Made by a program: the position numbers and the translations under genes
Shown here: positions 52,850-60,360 of the stretch, in pieces
Layout of the letters: each line of letters opens with the position of its first letter
Numbering within the stretch: position 1 is the stretch's first letter
Source: CAWGXG01 sp963826505
GTDB taxonomy: Bacteria > Chloroflexota > Anaerolineae > Aggregatilineales > Aggregatilineaceae
DNA: 64,000 nucleotides
Assembly (NCBI GenBank): GCA_963826505.1
Contig: CAWGXG010000008.1
Location: 1,116,001 to 1,180,000 of the forward strand
Reading direction: 5' to 3'
The notes under the pieces: generated by a model
What the model was told of the DNA's origin: nothing
What the model saw: the letters and a program-made list of their open reading frames with translations, nothing else
Databases searched by the model: none

Positions 52850-54013
52850 TCAGTGATTCCCATTGTTCTGTCGCACGATGGGAAGAGTCACCGTAACCAG
52901 CGTCCCCTGCCCCACTTTCGACTCAATCTGAAGCGTGCCGCCGTGCGCCTCCACCACCCTCTTCGCCAAAGTCAGCCCTATCCCGATTCCCTGTTGTTCG
53001 TACCGGTAGCGGTCAACCTGATAAAATGGCCGGAAGACGTGCGGCAGTTCTTCTTCAGAAATCCCCGGACCAGTATCGGCGACAGTGATCCGGGTCCAGC
53101 CATCCGATTCCCACTGGGTTACGACAATCCGCGCGTCCAGGGCCGAAAACCCGATTGCGTTCAGAACAATTTCGGACAGGGCATGGCGCAGCGCGGACTG
53201 GTCACAGCGCACCTGCACATCGGGCGCTTCCAGGTCGATATCCAGGGGAATCGGGCGCTGGCGGTAATTGAACTGCTGCGCCCGCTCTATGGCGCCGTGT
53301 ACCAATTTCGTGACCGGCGTAGTCTGTGTGAAGCGTTGCGTGGCGTCAGTGAGCGTGCCCGACTCCAACTGAACGTACATCACCATTTGCTCAATCAGGC
53401 GACTCAGGCGCACGCTTCCGCCCTGCATTGTATTGAGCATGTCCGTTACCTGATCGGGCCCAAGATTGCCCAATTCCCCCGACAGAATATCCGATACCAT
53501 CGTAATGGTCATCAAAGGCGTGCGCAGTTCGTGCGCGACCATCATGGAAAGATTGTTCCGAGCGGTTTCAAGTGCGCTCTGCTCCGATCGAATATGTGTC
53601 AGCATTTCTTCGCGACGTTTGAGTTTACTTCGGATCACCAGCAGCAGACGCTCGTGGTCCAGAGGTTTGACCAGGTAATCATCGGCGCCCAACATATAGC
53701 CACGCTGCAAATCTTCCTGTTGGTCGCGCGCTGTCAGAAACAAGAATGGGATATTCAGCCACTCGGAACGATCCCGGACTTGTTGGAACAGATCGAACCC
53801 ATCCATGTGCGGCATGCCAATATCGCTGATGATCAGGTCGGGCAGTGGCGCGCCGCTTTGCAGTCGATTCAGCGCTTCGACGCCGTTCGCTGCCAGCAGC
53901 ACCTCGAATCCTTCGAGCCGCAGCAGCCGTTCGACGCTACGTAACAGAGCGACATTGTCATCCACAAACAAGATAACGGCAGACTGGTCCGACGCCCGGT
54001 GTTCCAACCTCAT
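52850..54013 (-). CDS. Response-regulator/histidine-kinase hybrid
   Basis: A 387-residue cytoplasmic signalling protein, starting at ATG 54013 (GGAG seven bases upstream). Residues 10-130 form a receiver domain: acidic D18/D19, phospho-acceptor D64 (LIISDIGMP), T94 and K116. It is followed at once by a kinase: H161 in VAHELRTPL, then N box (VLNAIGFSALD), G1 DTGPGIS and G2 GIGIGLTLAKRVVEAHGG. There is no sensor or membrane segment, so the receiver itself must be the input, controlled by another kinase or a phosphate donor. Receiver-first order is the reverse of classical hybrids and is seen in networks that pass phosphate between kinases. Its output partner is not in the window. Confidence 0.92.
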   Translation of the reverse strand: MRLEHRASDQSAVILFVDDNVALLRSVERLLRLEGFEVLLAANGVEALNRLQSGAPLPDLIISDIGMPHMDGFDLFQQVRDRSEWLNIPFLFLTARDQQEDLQRGYMLGADDYLVKPLDHERLLLVIRSKLKRREEMLTHIRSEQSALETARNNLSMMVAHELRTPLMTITMVSDILSGELGNLGPDQVTDMLNTMQGGSVRLSRLIEQMVMYVQLESGTLTDATQRFTQTTPVTKLVHGAIERAQQFNYRQRPIPLDIDLEAPDVQVRCDQSALRHALSEIVLNAIGFSALDARIVVTQWESDGWTRITVADTGPGISEEELPHVFRPFYQVDRYRYEQQGIGIGLTLAKRVVEAHGGTLQIESKVGQGTLVTVTLPIVRQNNGNH

Positions 54014-54204
54014 TATTGATCTCCACCATGCCAGGCAGCCACCCAGCATCCCGAGGATATTCCAGCTCAATGATACCCTATATTTACGAAATCTACATCC
54101 TTTCTTACCGGAATATCAACGCAATCATGCATGCGGTCCTCGTTATTTGCCCTTTCCATGCAACCGTCTATTGCCGTTCCCTTCGCCTGAGTGGCACTCA
54201 CCCA

Positions 54205-54234
54205 TTGTCAGAATCGCCACTTTTGTGCTATAGT
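54205..54234 (+). promoter_or_regulatory. Promoter of the c-di-AMP receptor pair
   Basis: TTGTCA at 54205-54210 and TATAGT at 54229-54234, 18 bases apart, with TG before the -10 box. Transcription would start near 54241, about 25 bases before the gene. Confidence 0.75.
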
Positions 54235-54265
54235 GCCCATCCAGACGGAGGTGTATGAAAAACCT

Positions 54266-54592
54266 ATGAAACTTGTCATCGCTGTCGTGCAGGACCAGGA
54301 CGCAGATCGCACTATATCGGCCCTAAACAAGGCCGGACATCGCGTCACACGTGTGGCCAGCACAGGAGGCTTCTTCAGCGTGGGCAACACAACGCTGTTG
54401 TGCGGCGTAGATGCCGCCCACGTTGACAGCGTCATCAACACCCTGCGCGAGTCCTGTGAGCGCCGCACCCGACTGATCCCAGCTGGCCCCAACATCGTAG
54501 AATCCGCGGCCATGATGGGGGCGTTTGTCGAGGTTGAGGTGGGTGGGGCAACGGTCTTTGTCCTGGACGTGGAGCATTTCGAGCAAACATGA
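54266..54592 (+). CDS. Cyclic-di-AMP receptor (DarA/PstA type)
   Basis: A 108-residue PII-like protein matching DUF970 over its full length (typically about 109). Landmarks are MKLVIAVVQDQDADRTISALNKAG, then RVTRVASTGGFFSVGNTTLLCG, which contains the residues that hold c-di-AMP in DarA/PstA structures, and the final GATVFVLDVEHFE. The protein would bind c-di-AMP as a trimer and relay osmotic or wall status; its partner is unknown in the family. GGAGG at 54247-54251 is 14 bases from this ATG and only 3 bases from an ATG at 54255 that opens a four-codon mini-frame ending in the gene start. It overlaps the next paralogue by four bases. Confidence 0.92.
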   Translation: MKLVIAVVQDQDADRTISALNKAGHRVTRVASTGGFFSVGNTTLLCGVDAAHVDSVINTLRESCERRTRLIPAGPNIVESAAMMGAFVEVEVGGATVFVLDVEHFEQT

Positions 54593-54861
54593 CGCCTCGC
54601 CTGATTTTGGCCATTCTACGTGGCGACCAATGCGATCAGTTGGTCCATCAACTTGTAGACGCCGGTTTTCGCGTGACCGAGTTCAGCAGTGTGGGCGGTT
54701 TTTTTCGGCGAAAACACACCACGCTCTTGATCGGTCTGCCCGAAGATCGGTTGGAAGACGCTTTCCTGATTCTCCGTTCGGCTTGCCCGACTTCGCCCGA
54801 TAATGACGAACACAATATCACCTTCTTCGTGTTGAAGGCCAATCAAACCGTCGTCATCTGA
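54589..54861 (+). CDS. Second cyclic-di-AMP receptor-like protein (diverged DUF970)
   Basis: A 90-residue paralogue of the preceding protein, coupled to it by an ATGA overlap. The shared layout is LILAILRGDQCDQLVHQLVDAGFRVTEFSSVGGFF, then HTTLLIGL. The ligand-contact segment differs: GNTT becomes KHTT (RRKHTT), and the end is shorter (TFFVLKANQTVVI). It may bind c-di-AMP with altered affinity, bind another ligand, or form mixed trimers with the first protein. Single copies are the rule in the Firmicutes I know. A strong terminator follows, making this a compact two-gene unit. Confidence 0.85.
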   Translation: MTPRLILAILRGDQCDQLVHQLVDAGFRVTEFSSVGGFFRRKHTTLLIGLPEDRLEDAFLILRSACPTSPDNDEHNITFFVLKANQTVVI

Positions 54862-54883
54862 ATCCCTACCCACGCGACAACAC

Positions 54884-54920
54884 AAACACCCGCCGGTTTC
54901 TAAAACCCGGCAGGTGTTTT
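54884..54920 (+). terminator. Rho-independent terminator after the receptor pair
   Basis: AACACC-C-GCCGG and CCGGC-A-GGTGTT form a 12-bp stem with one mismatch, followed by TTTT. Confidence 0.85.
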
Positions 54921-54954
54921 GAGGCCCATTTCCATCGAACTCCCGCTCGCGATT

Positions 54955-56925
54955 TTATTCGCGCGCGGCCCGCATAAGCACGCTTGTATCCTCTTCTTCT
55001 TTCAGCCAACGATCGAACCACGCTTTGGCGGCAAGGCGATCATAACCGTCGCCTTCTTCGTGCTCGACAAAGCGCGTTCGATCTGGGCAGCCAAACGCCT
55101 CATACAGCGGGCGCATCTCGTCGAACCAGGCATGCGCGATCACCGTCCGGCTGTCATCCTTGGGATAGGCATACAGCACCGGGCGCGGGGCAATCGCTCG
55201 TGCTACGTCGCTCAGATCGAAGTAATGCAGCAACCCGGGCACGAAATCACAGCCGTGACCGCGTACCGTCAGCGGGTCGATGCCGCCGCCCAGGTAATTC
55301 TCAATCACCGTCACGCGAACGCGCTCATCCAGCGCCGCCGTATACAGCGCCAATCCGCCAGCCACTGACAACCCTGTTACGCCCAAATGCGTGGGCTTCA
55401 CGTCAGGTCGACTTTGCAGATAATCCAGCGCGCGCAGTCCATCTTCGACGGTCATGGTCAACCAGGTCCGTCCCATCAGCCGTGCGAGGTTATCCAGTTC
55501 CGTGTGATCCACCTGTCCCAATTCACCGACACCGCGCGCCTCGATTGTTATAGTTACATAACCCGCCTGCGCGAGTGCCAGCGCGTTGGCGTGATGCGGG
55601 CTGTTTGACAGGCCCGCTGTCTGGCGAATGGTGCCATGACCCGGATACACCAGCAGTGCCGGAGCAGGACCACGCAGGTCTTCCGGGCGCATCACATACC
55701 CAGGCAGCCACACGCCGTCGGCGGCCTTCAACCGGATTTCGTTGCGTTCCACGCCGCTCACGATCACCTGGTCAACAACGGTCACCTCGACGTGATCCGC
55801 GAACGCGTAACGCAGCCCGAGCAGCTCGCCCACCCGCTCGCGCAGAGCCCAACGCCATTCGCGCCATGCGTCGCCGCGCTGCCCGGCATACGCTTGGAGC
55901 GGTCGGGTTGATCGCATCTGCATTAGCAGCTTGCCCAGCGGCTCATCCTCGCTGGGCGGAATGACGAATTCTCGCGCCTCACTCCGATCGGCAGTCAAAC
56001 TGTGGACCAACCCGACCACCGACCGCGCCGCGGACTGCACGGCCCGCTCCACCGGGCTGGGCCGCTGATGACGCTCTGCGATCTGGGCGACCACGTCCCG
56101 CAACGACACCGGTGCGCCGTAGCGTTCGGTGAGTTCTTTGCGATGGCGCGACACCCACAAGTACAGGTCCGCTTCAGTACGACCCGGAAACTCCTCCAGG
56201 ACCCCGGACTCGTTGATCAGGTCGACCGCCAGCGAGTAGACAAAGTCATACCAGGTTTCGGCGGCGCTCTGGTACGTGCGCGCCTCGCCGTCGATCTGCT
56301 CAAGGTTCTGGCGGTACAGCTCGATTTCTGCTTCCAGCTCGGGATAACTGCCCGGCTCGGTCAACACAATCTTCAGATCGGGGCGGCTGAGGTCAAACCG
56401 CGTCCGATCCAGAAAGGCGCGGTATTCGGCTTTGACGATCAGGTCATCGACCGCGCCATCAGGCGATACGCCGCCGACCTTCGTCTCATACTCCCACACA
56501 TAGGCTTCAATGGATGTCGCACCCAGGTGCCGCGCCACTGACACCCGGTGGTTGCCATCTTTGACAAAGTAGGAATCTCCCACCTTGTATAGATCGACCG
56601 GAGGCAGCCCGGCCTCCAATTGAAGCTCAGCTACACGTTGCCAGCGTTCGCTGTCGCTCTCTACCAACGGCAAGAATGTGCGTGTGAAATCATGATATCG
56701 GCCCACACTCCCCACGATCTGATCGAGGGGTACCTGTTGCAGGCCGCGATAGGCGTTTTGATTAAGACGCAGCTTGCGCTGAACGTCTTCGAAGGCCAGC
56801 AGGCCGAAAGGCTCTCTGGTCAGACCCAACGAGTTCGACAGTTTCTGCCAGAACGCCTTGCGACGCGCCTGATTCCAATACTCTCGTGTCACAGCTTTAG
56901 TGACGGCGCTCGCTTCTTGATCCAT
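54955..56925 (-). CDS. ParB-like N-terminal domain fused to an alpha/beta hydrolase
   Basis: A 656-residue two-part protein. Residues about 1-300 match a ParB-like family widespread in Chloroflexota: LNQNAYRGLQQVPLDQIVGSVGRYHDFTRTFLP, then KVGDSYFVKDGNHRVSVARHLGA, the nucleotide-binding box of ParB/sulfiredoxin folds. Residues about 390-650 are an alpha/beta hydrolase like acetyl-xylan esterases or dienelactone hydrolases: ALLVYPGHGTIRQTAG, GVTGLSVAGGLALYTAA with the likely Ser nucleophile (GLSVA instead of the usual GxSxG), VLYAYPKDD and VEHEEGDGY with the likely His. The two parts form one frame without a break. AGAGGAT precedes the ATG. The leader holds competing inverted repeats (56954-57009). 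Neither substrate nor partner is known. Confidence 0.82.
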   Translation of the reverse strand: MDQEASAVTKAVTREYWNQARRKAFWQKLSNSLGLTREPFGLLAFEDVQRKLRLNQNAYRGLQQVPLDQIVGSVGRYHDFTRTFLPLVESDSERWQRVAELQLEAGLPPVDLYKVGDSYFVKDGNHRVSVARHLGATSIEAYVWEYETKVGGVSPDGAVDDLIVKAEYRAFLDRTRFDLSRPDLKIVLTEPGSYPELEAEIELYRQNLEQIDGEARTYQSAAETWYDFVYSLAVDLINESGVLEEFPGRTEADLYLWVSRHRKELTERYGAPVSLRDVVAQIAERHQRPSPVERAVQSAARSVVGLVHSLTADRSEAREFVIPPSEDEPLGKLLMQMRSTRPLQAYAGQRGDAWREWRWALRERVGELLGLRYAFADHVEVTVVDQVIVSGVERNEIRLKAADGVWLPGYVMRPEDLRGPAPALLVYPGHGTIRQTAGLSNSPHHANALALAQAGYVTITIEARGVGELGQVDHTELDNLARLMGRTWLTMTVEDGLRALDYLQSRPDVKPTHLGVTGLSVAGGLALYTAALDERVRVTVIENYLGGGIDPLTVRGHGCDFVPGLLHYFDLSDVARAIAPRPVLYAYPKDDSRTVIAHAWFDEMRPLYEAFGCPDRTRFVEHEEGDGYDRLAAKAWFDRWLKEEEDTSVLMRAARE

Positions 56926-56953
56926 GAGTTGATCTATCCTCTTCTCATCGGCA

Positions 56954-57009
56954 GCCTGTACGGCATAACCGTATCAGGCATCAATCAAACGCACCTGATA
57001 AAGACGGTT
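56954..57009 (-). promoter_or_regulatory. Competing inverted repeats in the leader of the hydrolase fusion gene
   Basis: The middle arm AACCGTATCAGG (56967-56978) can pair either with CCTGATAAAGACGGTT (56994-57009, four extra bases) or, by its CCGTATCAGGC part, with GCCTGTACGG (56954-56963, one bulge). The two stems exclude each other and lie just before the ribosome binding site, as in attenuators. A protein-binding operator is an alternative. Confidence 0.45.
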
Positions 57010-57092
57010 GTGTTCTTAAGTAGATCTTTTACTGTTGGACATGATCACCAACGAGAAGAATCTTCGCGGAACGGCGCGCGTGGCCCCTAGTC

Positions 57093-57121
57093 TTGGTCCG
57101 GCACTCGGAAATCGGTATAAT
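57093..57121 (+). promoter_or_regulatory. Promoter of the acyl-AMP ligase gene
   Basis: TTGGTC at 57093-57098 and a perfect TATAAT at 57116-57121 with 17-base spacing, about 60 bases before the ATG. Confidence 0.75.
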
Positions 57122-57190
57122 GGCCCGGCCTGAGCAGCGACTCAACGGCCCAGCGCTCATAACCATGTTACCCGATCATCTGAGAATATC

Positions 57191-58947
57191 ATGAGCAATA
57201 TAACCCAAAGCCCAGGAAACGCCCAATTGACGATCCGCCCTGGTCACCGGCCCGACACCCTGCTGGATTGCGTGCGCCAGCTCAGGGCATCCAACCCAGA
57301 TCGTACCGCGATCACGCTGATTCATCCTGACGCTGTCCACACGCTCACCTACCGCGCGCTCTTCGAGGGCGCGGCGCGTTATGCTTCCGCCTTGCAACGC
57401 GCCGGAGTCGGACCCGGCGATCTGGTGGTACTTGTCCTCCAGCACGGGCACGATGTTCTGTTCAGTTTTTGGGGGGCCATGCTGCTCGGCGCGATCCCCT
57501 CCATCATGCCATTCTTGACGCCCAAGCTCGATCCCGAGCGTTACTTTGCCAGCGTGCGCCAGTTGGTCACTTTGTCCGAAGTGAAAGCCGTGATCACCTA
57601 TCCCGAGCTATTCCCCGCGCTGCAAGAGCAACTCGGCAGCATTCCGACTCTGGGCGCGCTGCTCACAGTGGACGATCTCGACGCGAGCGGCACGCTCACC
57701 GACTTCCTCGATCGTGCGCCGGCTCAGCCTGACGACACCGCTTTATTGCAGCATTCATCCGGCAGCACGGGGCTGCAAAAAGGCGTCATGCTGACGAATC
57801 GGGCCGTCCTCAATCAGATCGCCGCCTATAGCACTGCCATCCAGCTTACTCCGCAGGACGTGATCGCGAGTTGGCTGCCACTCTATCACGACATGGGTCT
57901 GATCGCCGGATTCATCATGCCCATCGTGCAGGGTATTCACCTCGTGTTGCTGTCTCCCTTCCACTGGGTGCGCGATCCCCAGGTGTTGCTGCGCGCCATT
58001 CAAGACTACCGGGCCACGCTGTGCTGGCTGCCTAATTTCGCCTACAACTTTCTGGCGACGCGCATCCGCAAATCGGCCCTCGACGACCTTGACCTTTCCA
58101 GTCTGCGCAGTGTCATCAATTGCTCGGAGCCGGTCCGCCACGACAGCCACGCCACCTTTGCCGACCGTTTTGGCGCGTACGGCCTCGCGCCGGGTGCACT
58201 CCAAACCTGCTACGCGATGGCCGAGAACACCTTCGCCGTCACGCAGAGTCCGCTCGGCCAGCCGCCGACATTGGATCTCATCGATCGCGCCACACTCATG
58301 GAACTACGCCTCGCCCGGCCCGCCGAAGCACCGAACGGCACCATAACCCGATTGTGACGATGGTATCATGCGGACGTCCGCTGTCCAACGTCCAACTGCG
58401 CGTAGTCGACGCTGACCATCACGACCTGCCAGAACGCCACGTCGGCGAAATCGCGCTGCGCAGCAATTGCATGCTGGCCGGGTACTATCATCGCCCGGAC
58501 GCCACCGCCGCCGCGTTATCCGATGGCTGGTTCTTCACCGGTGACCTGGGTTACCTCGCCGACGGTGAGCTGTACATCACCGGTCGCCAGAAAGACCTGA
58601 TCATCGTGGGCGGCAAGAACATCTACCCCCAGGATATTGAAAACGTGATAAACGACATTCCCGGCATCCATCCGGGCCGCGTCGTCGCCTTCGGCGTGCC
58701 GAATACCCAGCTTGGGACGGAAGACATCGCAGTCATCTGCGAGGTCGACACGACCGATCCCGATGAACAGGCCCGCATCACGCGCGAAATCCGCGCCAGG
58801 ATCGCCCAGACCACAGACACGATGGCCCACTTCGTGCATCTGGTGCGCCCCATGTGGCTGCACAAAACCAGCAGCGGTAAAATCGCCCGCGCGGCCAACC
58901 GCGAAAAGTTCCTCACCGAAGTTCTGGACCAGCCGCCAGGAGAGTGA
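57191..58947 (+). pseudogene. Acyl-AMP ligase (FAAL-like), one-base frameshift
   Basis: Two frames together encode about 585 residues of an AMP-forming ligase. The first frame has HSSGSTGLQKGVMLTNRAV (ATP loop near residue 188) and WLPLYHDMGLIAGFI, the YHDMGL motif typical of fatty acyl-AMP ligases and their kin, up to about 58340. The second continues MVSCGRPLSNVQLRVVD, CMLAGYYHRPDATAAAL, GWFFTGDLGYL and RQKDLIIVGGKNIYPQDIE to LHKTSSGKIAR, whose Lys is catalytic. Adding one base near 58342 (before NPIVTMV) restores the frame; this is a one-base loss, not a gain. The enzyme activates fatty or similar acids. A 45-residue membrane protein follows six bases later. Confidence 0.87.
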
Positions 58948-58953
58948 GCCAGA

Positions 58954-59091
58954 ATGAACCTGATCCGAGCCATCGTACGCCGGGTGTTCAGCCGCGAGAA
59001 TGTCTTCGCGCTGCTGCTCTGCCTGATCGCCATCCTGGTGATCGTCGTCACCACCGACAGCTCGCCGCAGTGGATTTACCAGGGCTTCTAG
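58954..59091 (+). CDS. 45-residue single-pass membrane protein
   Basis: A short gene, ATG 58954 to TAG 59091, six bases after the acyl-AMP ligase stop and preceded by AGGAGAG nine bases upstream. The product has a basic N-terminus (IRAIVRRVFSREN), one hydrophobic helix at about residues 16-33 (NVFALLLCLIAILVIVV) and a short polar end (SSPQWIYQGF). The basic side should stay in the cytoplasm. I recognise no family. Position and ribosome binding site suggest co-translation with the ligase, perhaps as its membrane tether or as a partner of the product-accepting machinery; this is inference. Confidence 0.6.
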   Translation: MNLIRAIVRRVFSRENVFALLLCLIAILVIVVTTDSSPQWIYQGF

Positions 59092-59264
59092 ACTCGCAGT
59101 TCGCCGTTCTGGCGCATGACTTTCATCACCCCCCGTCGTGCACGAGATGTGTTACAGTCTATGGCAATGACGGGTGTGATCTATAAAACACCAAAAGCAC
59201 TACATCGGCACGCCGGAGGATCCAACCACACCGCGTCCACCCAGGCAGGGCAGGCAGCGTCATC

Positions 59265-59642
59265 ATGCACGAACTGGCTATCACGCAGAGTCTTCTAGAA
59301 ATTTCCCTCCGCCACGCGCAGCAGGCGGACACCGCGCGCATAAAATCGCTCAATCTTGTGATCGGTGAACTGTCCAGCATTGTCGATGACTCGGTCCAAT
59401 TTTATTGGGACATTATCAGCCGGGGGACGATCGCCGAAGGGGCACAGCTCAATTTCCGGCGCATTCCAGCGGCGCTGCGCTGTGAGGATTGCGCTCACGA
59501 GTTCCCCCTGGATCACAAAGATTACGTGTGCCCCGATTGTGGCAGTTCTAGAGTCATGGTCGTGGCGGGTGATGATTTCTCGCTCGAAAGCATCGACGTC
59601 GATCTGGCTTCCGAGGTCTCGGAAACGTCGGACCCCAATTAG
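59265..59642 (+). CDS. hypA: Hydrogenase maturation nickel metallochaperone HypA
   Basis: A 125-residue protein with the invariant MHE start (His2 binds nickel) and a zinc site formed by C73/C76 and C89/C92 (CEDC and CPDC). It delivers nickel to the large subunit of [NiFe]-hydrogenase together with HypB. The C-terminus is a little longer and acidic. It is the first gene of a hypA-hypB-hypF-hypC-hypD run on the plus strand. Upstream bases to 59092 hold no convincing promoter. Length and motifs fit the family; confidence is high. Confidence 0.95.
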   Translation: MHELAITQSLLEISLRHAQQADTARIKSLNLVIGELSSIVDDSVQFYWDIISRGTIAEGAQLNFRRIPAALRCEDCAHEFPLDHKDYVCPDCGSSRVMVVAGDDFSLESIDVDLASEVSETSDPN

Positions 59643-59681
59643 CTCGCATTGCATCCCGGTTATGCACAGGATATCAACACC

Positions 59682-60359
59682 ATGCCATCCAACATTCCCG
59701 TAGTCGAAAACATCCTGAACGCCAACGATCAACTGGCGGCCCAGATTCACCGCCGTCTTAACGACGCGGGCACCCTGGCTCTCAACATGATGGCCTCGCC
59801 CGGCGGCGGCAAGACCAGCGTCATCCTTAAAACCGTGCAGGCGCTTAAGAATGACGTGCGCATCGGCGTCATGGATGGCGACATCGTGGACATCGATCTC
59901 GAAGAACTCGCCAAGATGGGCATCCCGGTCTCGCTTATCAATACCGGCGGCGAATGCCACCTGGACGCCAACATGGTGATCAACGCCCTGCCCTCGATGG
60001 ATCTCAACGCGCTCGATCTCCTCATCATTGAAAACGTGGGTAACCTGATCTGCCCGATGGCCTTCGATCTCGGCCAGCACATCAAGGTGGTGATCGCCAG
60101 CGTGCCCGAAGGTGACGACAAGCCCTATAAATATCCTGGCATGTTCCGCGGCGCGGATGTGCTACTGCTCAACAAAATGGATCTGCAGGAATACATGGGT
60201 TTTCGCGTGGACTACTTCCGGCACGGAGTCGAAGTACTCAACCCAGGCTTGGCCTTCTTCCCGGTCTCGTGCCGCACGGGCGAAGGCTTCGACGCGTGGC
60301 TGGACTGGCTGCGCGAGAAACTGGTCGCGCGCCGTGAATCGCTGGGTGCCGCGAAATAA
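59682..60359 (+). CDS. hypB: Hydrogenase maturation GTPase HypB
   Basis: A 225-residue SIMIBI-class GTPase. The P-loop is SPGGGKTS (K44), followed by GDIVDIDLEELAKMGI, NTGGECHLDANM, with the metal-site Cys and His, and IENVGNLICP, the conserved interface loop. NKMD specifies guanine. There is no His-rich N-terminal nickel store, so this is the minimal form. GTP hydrolysis drives nickel insertion into the hydrogenase large subunit with HypA. ATG 59682 fits the family; an upstream TTG is unlikely. The gene stops one base before the hypF GTG. Confidence 0.95.
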   Translation: MPSNIPVVENILNANDQLAAQIHRRLNDAGTLALNMMASPGGGKTSVILKTVQALKNDVRIGVMDGDIVDIDLEELAKMGIPVSLINTGGECHLDANMVINALPSMDLNALDLLIIENVGNLICPMAFDLGQHIKVVIASVPEGDDKPYKYPGMFRGADVLLLNKMDLQEYMGFRVDYFRHGVEVLNPGLAFFPVSCRTGEGFDAWLDWLREKLVARRESLGAAK

Positions 60360-60360
60360 C

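Noticed and set aside
59182..59187. TATAAA upstream of hypA as a promoter
   Set aside because: No acceptable -35 box was found at 16-18 bases.
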